Shown piece by piece: positions 56,964 through 64,000 of a stretch of DNA of 64,000 nt. Below the pieces are notes generated by a model. It did no database searches. It saw only the letters and a program-made list of their open reading frames with translations, and was not told the origin of the DNA. Each line of letters opens with the position of its first letter. Position 1 is the stretch's first letter. Both the position numbers and the translations under genes were made by a program. This stretch comes from Oceanicoccus sp. KOV_DT_Chl (GTDB lineage Bacteria > Pseudomonadota > Gammaproteobacteria > Pseudomonadales > Dasaniaceae), in assembly GCF_900120175.1 (NCBI RefSeq), contig NZ_FQLF01000002.1:1488001-1552000 (forward strand). Reading direction: 5' to 3'.

Positions 56964-57677
56964 CTAATTGTAATTCAGCCGCTGTAGTATATTGTGCAAC
57001 CTACTATTAATTTCAGCACTCGCCTCACCAGTAAGCGCACTTTTATGCTCACCAGGTAGCATTCTTCTTTTATGTGTAGTTCCATCAGCGGTATCTAAAG
57101 ATACCTCGGCCTTAAAATAATCATAAACAGCCGCCTGTATATTTTCGGATAAGTGTAATGGATCCAGAAACGATGAAATCCAACTATCAGAATCACCTAA
57201 AAAAATATCTTCGTATTTCAAAAATGTAACATTAGGTTTATCTAAATACTCGTCAATATAAATATCATAGCGACTAGCTAAATCTTCCAGCCGCTGTAAA
57301 CAGAAGCCATCAATTCCTTTTTTAATCCGCCTTTCCCTCTCCTCTTCAGGAATACCACCATGTATTTTGGTAAATGAATGAAACATAGAGACAAGACAAT
57401 CTCGCGGATCTCTTAAAACAAGGACAATATCATGATCAAACTTGACATTTAGGGGGCGACGTAGTGGGCCAACAATGCCTGAACTAATTTCATTATATAG
57501 CTGGCTCAATTCACCGCTATTAGCGGGGTTGCCATCTGGTATATTAACAAAGCGACCCTGATCAGAATTATTTGCAGAATAAAACTTATAATTTATTTCC
57601 AGATCAATCACTTTTTTTAATAATTTATAAACAAGCATTGATCCGCTTTTATGTACTGTAAAATAACCTACCTTCAT
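56964..57677 (-). CDS. Sulfotransferase-family protein
   Basis: A protein of about 237 residues with a 5' PAPS loop-like VHKSGSMLVYKLL at the start and a 3' phosphate motif VLRDPRDCLVSMFHSF near residue 110. It probably moves sulfate from PAPS to a carbohydrate. I choose ATG at 57677; one five codons earlier is possible. It converges on the phosphonate operon with 21 bases between, and codon use and AT content match the surface-glycan genes. Confidence 0.75.
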   Translation of the reverse strand: MKVGYFTVHKSGSMLVYKLLKKVIDLEINYKFYSANNSDQGRFVNIPDGNPANSGELSQLYNEISSGIVGPLRRPLNVKFDHDIVLVLRDPRDCLVSMFHSFTKIHGGIPEEERERRIKKGIDGFCLQRLEDLASRYDIYIDEYLDKPNVTFLKYEDIFLGDSDSWISSFLDPLHLSENIQAAVYDYFKAEVSLDTADGTTHKRRMLPGEHKSALTGEASAEINSRLHNILQRLNYN

Positions 57678-57773
57678 ATAAACTCGCAACATTAAATAGA
57701 ATTGATAAATATCGTCTCTAACATGATTTATTAAATAAATTCGCTATAAAATTTGGTTTGAACATAACCAAAT

Positions 57774-58931
57774 TCAAATCTTTATAAACTGCTGCTGAAT
57801 TGCATGTAATATATTAGCCAAAGTCCAATATAAAACCATCACTGCAGGAAACGGGTAAAAAAGCACCAAAAATACAATCGCCATTAAATAAAGTTTCAAA
57901 CGCTGATGGCCAACCTCCTGCGGGGATGCATACTTATTCTTAAACATAAGCGCTGAAAGGATTGACACTATCGTCATCAAAATAGGCAATAAATTAAAGG
58001 TTCCTCCCAATAAGGGTAAATCTTTTTGAAACTCGAAAAATGCATCTGGATACGCCAAGTTATTTATCCAAAGAAAATCACTGCCATTGAAATGAGGCAT
58101 CTCACCTAAAGCATTAAATACAGCAATCAGTATAGGGATCTGTATGGCCGTCCCCAACATAGGCTTTAAGGTATAAAACGGTGAAATCCCCAAAGATTTA
58201 TGCGCTGCCATAATACGCTCATGCGCTTGTTCGCCATCATGCTTGGATTTTATTTCTTTAATCTGAGGCTCTAATAGAGACTGGTATTTACTTACGGCAC
58301 GTTGAAAGTTGACCACAAGAACAGAAACGGGAATAAGTAAAACTTTTACCGCTATCGAAAAAACGATAACTGTAAGCCCCCAACTAAGGTCAAAAACCTG
58401 CTGTATGGAGACTAAACTCCACTCGGCAGATTTAGCCAATAATGCCAACCAGCCCCATAAGTGCTGATATTTACCTGCCTCAAATATTGCCCTAGCATCC
58501 TTAGAAAAAACGGTATAACGAATGTTAGGTGTTCGCTTCTCAAATGGTTGAAAAAATATAGCTTCGTCTGATACTTTAACTACCACATCCTCAGTACTGA
58601 AAACAGCAACGTTAAAACGGCCCCGTACAGTAATCCTGTTCTTATTTGGTAGCGCCACAAGTTCACCAGGCTGGATATTTTCAACATCATTGCCTTCTGA
58701 TAAAACAAACGTTACAGCATTTAAATAGGTCGCCAAACCGGAAAATTTATAGCTATCTGCCACGCCTAAAGACTTGATATCAACCCGCGCACCAGCGCCT
58801 CCTTGCCATTCACACTCTAAACTATCTGCGATCTGCGGAGTTCCATTAAAACCTTCTGCACAGGACGCCGCCCATAAAGATGATACTAAATGTATATTTA
58901 ATAAAATAAATAGCAATATAAAACGTATCAA
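57774..58931 (-). CDS. YidC/Oxa1-family insertase paralogue within the glycan locus
   Basis: A 385-residue protein, much shorter than E. coli YidC (548). It has a signal-like start ending SSLWAASC, a small periplasmic domain of about 140 residues (usual P1 is larger), and the Oxa1 core with WGLTVIVFSIAVKVLLIPVS, the charged loop, and the late membrane spans. The conserved groove Arg (position 366 in E. coli) is Lys196 here by alignment of IVRGIMYPLT with AVKVLLIPVS. It probably is not the main YidC, which normally lies beside dnaA/mnmE. It lies next to a membrane phosphatase-superfamily gene. Confidence 0.83.
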   Translation of the reverse strand: MIRFILLFILLNIHLVSSLWAASCAEGFNGTPQIADSLECEWQGGAGARVDIKSLGVADSYKFSGLATYLNAVTFVLSEGNDVENIQPGELVALPNKNRITVRGRFNVAVFSTEDVVVKVSDEAIFFQPFEKRTPNIRYTVFSKDARAIFEAGKYQHLWGWLALLAKSAEWSLVSIQQVFDLSWGLTVIVFSIAVKVLLIPVSVLVVNFQRAVSKYQSLLEPQIKEIKSKHDGEQAHERIMAAHKSLGISPFYTLKPMLGTAIQIPILIAVFNALGEMPHFNGSDFLWINNLAYPDAFFEFQKDLPLLGGTFNLLPILMTIVSILSALMFKNKYASPQEVGHQRLKLYLMAIVFLVLFYPFPAVMVLYWTLANILHAIQQQFIKI

Positions 58932-59005
58932 AGCAGTTCTTCGCCGTGTGAGGAATTTTTTGTTATTGAACTAAACATTATCAATAAAATACCATTTAAT
59001 TTTCA

Positions 59006-61089
59006 CTACTTTCCAACCACGACATAGACCCTGGAATACAATGCCGATAATTTTAAATGGCCATTATTGATAGTATTGGTCTTGCTACTTTGAAAAACCA
59101 ATGTATTGACACCATCATTTATCGTGGCTAAATCAACAGGAAAACTCAATGTTACCCACTCACTTTTCTTGATAGTAAATGTTTTTGAAGCTGAACCATT
59201 AACAAAAAGGGTAAACTGCTGCGGCAAATTAACTGAAGGCACATGAATTTTTGCTTTAATAAAAGCAGTGTTATCTGGCAACGCCATTTTTAACACCTGC
59301 TTGTCACCCGCCCCCCAACTTCCTTTAGAGCCCGTCCATCCCGAGCCAAAAGCCAACTTCGAATCATGGCCATCGAAATTTAAACTCAACACAGAGCCAG
59401 AAGCCGCTTTCTTGCCTCCGGGGTATATAGTGCCGCTGTTCACCCAATTTCCAGCATCGCTGGCATCACCCGTAATTGTATAATTTTCTAATTCAGGTAT
59501 GTAGGCACTCTTTGCAACCTCTGACGACCATGGGTGATAACGGTAAACCCGCTTACGACTAAGATCATCTGTCATCCGAAGAATTGATTCTCCATAACTT
59601 TCGAAACCATCAATCTTCAAAGCATCCAATATTGTCGCGGGGATATCTACATTACTGGTAAGCAAGTCAGACACCTCAAATGCAGCGCTGACATTAGGGT
59701 ATTTAATCATTTGCGTGGCTAACGCACTATCCGCTAATACTGTATGAATACCATGATCAGAAGATAATACAATTAAAGAATTATCATACACTTTCAGGAC
59801 CTTTAATTTATCAACCAATGAAAAAAACAAATCTAAAGAGCACTGAGCTTGGTTGCTGTACGCTAATCGAGACATAGACTGCTTACCAATAAACGAGCAT
59901 GTCTCATCTAAAACTATAGGCAGGTGCGGGAGAACAACATGAATAAACTTGTAGCGAGGTGCAGGCTGACTACCCACATATAAATGCTTGGTAAAATACT
60001 CAAGGTTATCCCTTGCAACTGCCGGCCTAAAATTTAGCTCTTCGTTATTAAATAAACTGGAGATCAGCCATTTTTCGTCGTTATACACATAGTGTTTAAT
60101 TATATTAGGGCATATCTAAATAAGGAATAATCCGCTAATTTATAAGCAACTCGCTTGCTATCGGCCAATGATGAGTCTAGCGGAGAAATTGAATCTTCAC
60201 ATATAACACGCCCGTCCTTACAAAAATTTGATGGCAAGAAATTTTTTTGAGTCAATAAGTCGATAGCATAACCCTGCCGATGCAACTCTTTATAATACGC
60301 ATCATTTTCCATAGCATTATCGATAAACTCACGCATCGGGCTTGTATTATCGTAAGCTTGGCCGCTCAATAAGGCAGGGAGAGAGAATTGAGTGACAGGA
60401 AAAGCGCCTATATTTTCCTTATAGAACACAAAATCGTCAACATCCCGCTGAAAAGATTTATCAGCAAGGATATTAAAAGCAACATCTGACTGCAGCTGGT
60501 CCAGTAATATATGGATGACATTGAATGTAGGCGATAACTCAAAAAGGGTGTTATCGACACCTGCGTCAGACAAAGGCAGTTTAGCGTTGAATTCATCAGA
60601 ACGCTCTATATATCGAACTATACAACTAGCGCTGACGATAAGAATGATAACAATAGAAATAAATGTAGCTTGTTGACTAACTTTTTTATGGAATACTATA
60701 CCGGCTAAAATCAACCCCGCCCAAACAGGCAGCTCAATCCAGTTGCGCGCTGTGAACTTTGTAAAATCGATATCTGTTCCATCCAAATGACCGTAGCTTA
60801 TAAAAAGCATATTACCTTGCAGGTAAACAGCAATAGCTATAACAAAAACAAATGATATGAAAACAGACCGCAGAGCGGAAGGGACTACTATCGCCGCACA
60901 AATACTTACGCCCAAACAAAGAACAAAAAAACCAAGCAGATTAATAAGAAGCGCTTCTAGCGGTAAAGAATATTCATTTATATTGGCAAGATAAATATCA
61001 AAAGGACCAAATATAAATAAGCTTGAAGCGATTAATAGGCCACTACAAGAAACTGAGAGTACGCAGGAAGCTCTGGACATTGATACCAT
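59006..61089 (-). CDS. Membrane alkaline-phosphatase-superfamily protein (sulfatase-like), one frameshift
   Basis: About 694 residues when read through a -1 shift at the GGG run 60108-60110 (CCC on the coding strand), which joins LFRYA to PNIIKHYVYND. Five membrane spans (about residues 8-170) precede an alkaline-phosphatase-superfamily domain with VIHILLDQLQSD (metal Asp) and SSDHGIHT (metal Asp-His). A C-terminal beta-sandwich of about 150 residues follows (GSVLSLNFDGHDSKLAF, then DGVNTLVFQ). The layout is like LTA-synthase/EptA-type transferases. It may place phospho or phosphono groups on the glycan at the periplasmic face; this is inference. The nucleophile Thr/Ser position is not clear to me. 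Confidence 0.7.
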
Positions 61090-61277
61090 GATTTAAGCTT
61101 ATCTAAAGAGGGGGGATATAAAAGCTCAGAATACTACCAATACAGCTTCTATCATGTCAATCATGAGAGTGTAATGCATTATCTATATGATTTATTGCGC
61201 TGACTATTAATAAACGAATTTTATTAGAAAATTAGCCTCCGCAATACTTAACTATATAATCCTATAAAACAGCGTAT

Positions 61278-61715
61278 TTATCCTATAGAGGCTTCAAGTA
61301 ATTCCTTCCTGCTAACTATAAACTGATCATAACTTCGAATATAGTCATCTTCATCATAATAATCTGATGCCATTACCAAGCAAATCGCTCCGTCGCTAAA
61401 ATTACTTTCAGCAGCCCAAACCGATGGAGGCACATGCAAGCCCTCCCAGGGCTTGGTCAGTGAAAATATTTTTCTATTGGCACCATCATCGACATGCACT
61501 TCTAAATTACCGGCCAAGCAGACTAGAAATTGATGGCAAGACTTGTGGGCGTGAGCACCTCTACCTTCACCCTCAGGCACTCCATATAAGTAAAAGACTC
61601 TCTTTATTTCAAAAGGAAAATTATTATTTTTTTCAATAAAAGTTAGGCTGCCTCGCTCATCTTCAATTTTTGGTAACGTAACAACTTTACAATCTTTAAT
61701 TCCGTAAAAATTCAT
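61278..61715 (-). CDS. dTDP-4-oxo-6-deoxyhexose 3,4-ketoisomerase (FdtA/QdtA type)
   Basis: A 145-residue cupin with family signature IEDERGSLTFIEKN, the RVFYLYGVPEGEGRGAHAHK stretch carrying His residues, and GLHVPPSVWA. It shifts the keto group of a dTDP-4-keto-6-deoxyglucose, the step before 3-amino-sugar formation (Fuc3NAc or Qui3NAc). No FdtB aminotransferase is seen in the window; it may lie beyond the right end. It sits 1 base from the GtrA gene. Confidence 0.9.
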   Translation of the reverse strand: MNFYGIKDCKVVTLPKIEDERGSLTFIEKNNNFPFEIKRVFYLYGVPEGEGRGAHAHKSCHQFLVCLAGNLEVHVDDGANRKIFSLTKPWEGLHVPPSVWAAESNFSDGAICLVMASDYYDEDDYIRSYDQFIVSRKELLEASIG

Positions 61716-61716
61716 A

Positions 61717-62142
61717 CTATGATTTTCTTCCGTTAAACACCATGCGGTTAATAAAAAACATTATTGGGACTGTTAAAAAAATAACCACTAATGGTGCGAA
61801 CCTTTCATCAGCTTCAAAAATATCGACCATTACATATAGAAACAACATACCCAGACAATACTGCACTAAATATACCATAGGATAAACTGTCGCAGTTTTC
61901 ATTCCGGGCTTGCTCCGAAAAACATAAATTGCATTTAAAAAATACCCAATAACTATACCAACAGCAAAAGTAATCGTATATGACAACTGATACGGCATAA
62001 AAATTATCAAAAACAGATAAAATATATATGTAATTACCGTATTTAAAGCACCACTAATAAAAAAACGGACACCAGACACTAAAACTTCTTCCCAAGAATA
62101 AATCACAAAGGGCCCACCGACCCTTCCACTTCGCCCCAACAC
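61717..62142 (-). CDS. GtrA-family membrane protein
   Basis: About 141 residues with four hydrophobic spans of the GtrA family (RFFISGALNTVITYIFYLF, then FAVGIVIGYFLNAIYVF). Members flip or help move undecaprenyl-linked sugars. The start at 62142 is GTG and uncertain; a GTG 12 codons later (VIYSWEE) has a better GGAAGG region upstream. Downstream neighbour: the FdtA-like gene, 1 base away. Confidence 0.8.
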   Translation of the reverse strand: MLGRSGRVGGPFVIYSWEEVLVSGVRFFISGALNTVITYIFYLFLIIFMPYQLSYTITFAVGIVIGYFLNAIYVFRSKPGMKTATVYPMVYLVQYCLGMLFLYVMVDIFEADERFAPLVVIFLTVPIMFFINRMVFNGRKS

Positions 62143-62164
62143 AAAAAAAGATTAAAACGAAAAC

Positions 62165-63112
62165 TCAACTAATATCTAACTGATAAAACTCGTGAGCAAC
62201 TCCTCCTCCACCGAACTCAGATTTAAAGCGATACAAACCATCATTCAGCACCCTACCGCTATCTTCATTGCTTGTCCCAAAATCGAAATAAGAGATATTA
62301 GCCTCTACTGCTTCATTTACTGCAGCATCAAATACTGCGTCCAAGGCAGATATTTTATTTCCGTCTTCTGATGTGGCTATATACTGTGCATGCCAAACTT
62401 CTGGTGAATTAAACAATACAATTCCGGCATGCAGTTCACCCTCAATCAAAGCTCCTCTCAATTGTATTTCATTAGGGAAACGCGCCTTTAAAAGCTGAAT
62501 CTCACTCAATGAGTGGACAGGTTTCGCTCCATGCTTACGCGCCAAGTTTTCTACCAAAACCTCCCAAAAACTCCCCATCAATGAGCTATCAGCATTCAAA
62601 GTAACTACTTTTAGAGCCTTCTTGAGGTTTCTCCTACGACGAGAACTAGGGCGCCTTCGATGCTTCAAATTGATGGTACATGCCAAATCACTCCTTACTC
62701 TCTTAGCGCCTAATCGGAAAAGAGCATATAGATCATCTTGACTGGGATGCTGAGAATAAGTGTATGGTATAGCCTTGTAAATTATTGAATCAAAATCATT
62801 CTGCTGATAGTAATTTCTCAGCTCACCCAAAGCTTCTATCATTCGATTCCCGGACAACCATCCATTATGGACAACCCCGCCAAAAGTTGCACCTGGGTGA
62901 CTCACTATTTGTTTATTGTCTTCAAGGCTAATAGCCGCAGGAAAGACACCCACGAGTTTATCAGACTCCATTATCAACACCGACGCATCTTGAAACCGAT
63001 CACCGTGATAACTTAAAAAGTGCCGCGTCGCCAAAAAAGTGCCATTTACTGCCTCACTGCACCAAAGGTCCCATTGCGCACTATGCTCTTTGGTATATGC
63101 AATAACTTCCAT
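62165..63112 (-). CDS. FemAB/GNAT-like acyl- or aminoacyltransferase
   Basis: A 315-residue protein resembling the FemAB-like GNAT group found in polysaccharide loci, with an Arg/Lys-rich segment (HRRRPSSRRRRNLKKALK) about half way and YFDFGTSNEDSG late. It may acylate an amino sugar such as one made through FdtA. Its start shares a base with the end of the next gene, so the two are coupled. Confidence 0.72.
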   Translation of the reverse strand: MEVIAYTKEHSAQWDLWCSEAVNGTFLATRHFLSYHGDRFQDASVLIMESDKLVGVFPAAISLEDNKQIVSHPGATFGGVVHNGWLSGNRMIEALGELRNYYQQNDFDSIIYKAIPYTYSQHPSQDDLYALFRLGAKRVRSDLACTINLKHRRRPSSRRRRNLKKALKVVTLNADSSLMGSFWEVLVENLARKHGAKPVHSLSEIQLLKARFPNEIQLRGALIEGELHAGIVLFNSPEVWHAQYIATSEDGNKISALDAVFDAAVNEAVEANISYFDFGTSNEDSGRVLNDGLYRFKSEFGGGGVAHEFYQLDIS

Positions 63113-64000
63113 TACCGCCCCTCTAACAAAGCCACAGCGAAACCATGCTCACCAAAATTATTACCATTATAAAAACAGTATGTTCTATCATCTATAGAAA
63201 TAACTGAAGAGTACATTATCGCTTCTGTTGCAACACAGTCATTAGACACGTCCAGGCCCATTAAATGGTCTTTTCTAGTCCACTCAATACCATTATCTGA
63301 CTCCGCATACCCAAGACAATACGCTCCGCGCACACGGCTACGTATTGAATAATACATTTGATAGCCCAGCCCACGCCTTACTATCCAGGGGCGTCCAAAC
63401 CCATGCTCCATATCGTCGGTAAGTGCCATCGATAGCTTGCCACTTGGCATCCAGTCGATCCCGTCAACTGATTCCTGATATCGAAGGTCGTATACAGGAA
63501 CTCTTTTACCATCAATTTCAGTCCAACTATCTCCGGCTATATACCACAGCTTGAACACCCCTCCTTCTTTAAGTACAAATGGACCGCATCTAAAGTACAT
63601 CTCTCCATCAGCACGATCGAGTATGGGCACCTTGCTATGACGCTCAAACGTCTCTCCACCATCATTACTGATCGCAAGACCGGTGAATATTCGATAGCGA
63701 ACTTTTTCACAAAGCTCGAATCCTGCATAGTACATATATACTACGTCTGGACTCACCTCAACAATACTTGTAGCCATTAATCCATTGTCGTCGAACGTGC
63801 CAACATCGCCAATATCAAGCACTGGAAAACCACACTCCGCTATTACTTTAGTAGGGTCAGCGGCAGACACGTCAATATAAGTCGGACGCCCTCTACCTAA
63901 TTCATCCAGACATGAAATATAAATACGAATTACATCCTTGTTGAGCCTAAAAGGCGTAGGGCCCATTGCGTGTGTTTTTGCCCAGGAAGGCCTACCATCA
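63112..64000 (-). CDS. Beta-propeller glycoside-hydrolase-like protein, 3' part (runs off window)
   Basis: The C-terminal ~296 residues of a protein with five-blade propeller-like repeats: FDDNGLMATSIVEV, GLAISNDGGETF, YFRCGPFV, GYAESDNGIEW. This resembles GH43/GH32-like or related glycan-active proteins. The reading frame is open to the window edge upstream of the internal ATG at 63966, so that ATG is not the true start. Catalytic residues cannot be judged. It is coupled to the FemAB/GNAT-like gene. Confidence 0.7.
   Translation of the reverse strand, partial: DGRPSWAKTHAMGPTPFRLNKDVIRIYISCLDELGRGRPTYIDVSAADPTKVIAECGFPVLDIGDVGTFDDNGLMATSIVEVSPDVVYMYYAGFELCEKVRYRIFTGLAISNDGGETFERHSKVPILDRADGEMYFRCGPFVLKEGGVFKLWYIAGDSWTEIDGKRVPVYDLRYQESVDGIDWMPSGKLSMALTDDMEHGFGRPWIVRRGLGYQMYYSIRSRVRGAYCLGYAESDNGIEWTRKDHLMGLDVSNDCVATEAIMYSSVISIDDRTYCFYNGNNFGEHGFAVALLEGR

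Noticed and set aside
1-64000. CRISPR arrays, tRNA or rRNA genes, insertion sequences
   Set aside because: No regularly spaced repeats, no tRNA-like TTCGAATC arm in a cloverleaf context, no transposase-like proteins and no rRNA stretch seen. An absence by eye is not a proof.

Overview
The window looks like chromosome of a marine, moderately AT-rich gammaproteobacterium. The evidence is the block parE-yqiA-cpdA-yqiB next to a divergent tolC, the LPS-core genes waaA and hldE, a complete ectoine operon and a sodium:solute symporter. A Cellvibrionales/Spongiibacteraceae-like relative would fit, but that is only an impression. I see no rRNA, tRNA, insertion sequence, prophage or CRISPR array.

Layout. 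1-4081: the 5' part of an iron-type alcohol dehydrogenase, a DUF3604 exported protein and L-2-hydroxyglutarate oxidase. 4097-8020 (minus): a compact group of a SAM methyltransferase, two PucC-like MFS carriers and a Trm112-like zinc protein. 8265-20189: a nitrogen/redox island. It holds a stand-alone NIT-domain protein, the NrtABC nitrate importer, an outer-membrane porin, a membrane NAD(P)H dehydrogenase fused to a BFD-type [2Fe-2S] domain and a cytochrome b-like domain, an 11-heme cytochrome, a Tll0287-like heme lipoprotein, a small cytochrome c and two globins flanking a beta-carbonic anhydrase. 20247-27338: sodium symporter, TPR membrane protein, ectoine-type aspartokinase, ectC, ectB, ectA and the divergent MarR regulator ectR. 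27358-39348: housekeeping genes (parE, yqiA, cpdA, yqiB, tolC, waaA, hldE) with an oxidoreductase pair and a Met-rich outer-membrane protein among them. 39645-44593: a ketosynthase III / alpha-alpha toroid / methyltransferase / glycosyltransferase group.

44817-64000 is a large surface-polysaccharide locus: a WbpM/PglF-type dehydratase, a priming sugar transferase, an epimerase and several glycosyltransferases. They are followed by a phosphonate operon (52181-56942) in which PEP mutase is fused to a cytidylyltransferase, with phosphonopyruvate decarboxylase, an iron-type dehydrogenase and a TagF-like transferase. The order predicts CMP-activated 2-hydroxyethylphosphonate used to decorate a glycan. 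Beyond it lie a sulfotransferase, a divergent YidC paralogue, a membrane alkaline-phosphatase-superfamily protein, an FdtA-type ketoisomerase, a GtrA flippase, a FemAB/GNAT-like protein and a partial beta-propeller protein running off the end.

Six single-base (-1) frameshifts break five otherwise intact genes (14150-16145 twice, 16159-17558, ectR, the WbpM-like gene, 59006-61089). Five of the six lie in G or C runs and each is repaired by one added base. This pattern points to homopolymer under-calling in the assembly more than to real gene decay. The two parts most likely to hold something undescribed are the nitrate/multiheme electron-transfer island and the phosphonoglycan locus with its YidC paralogue.
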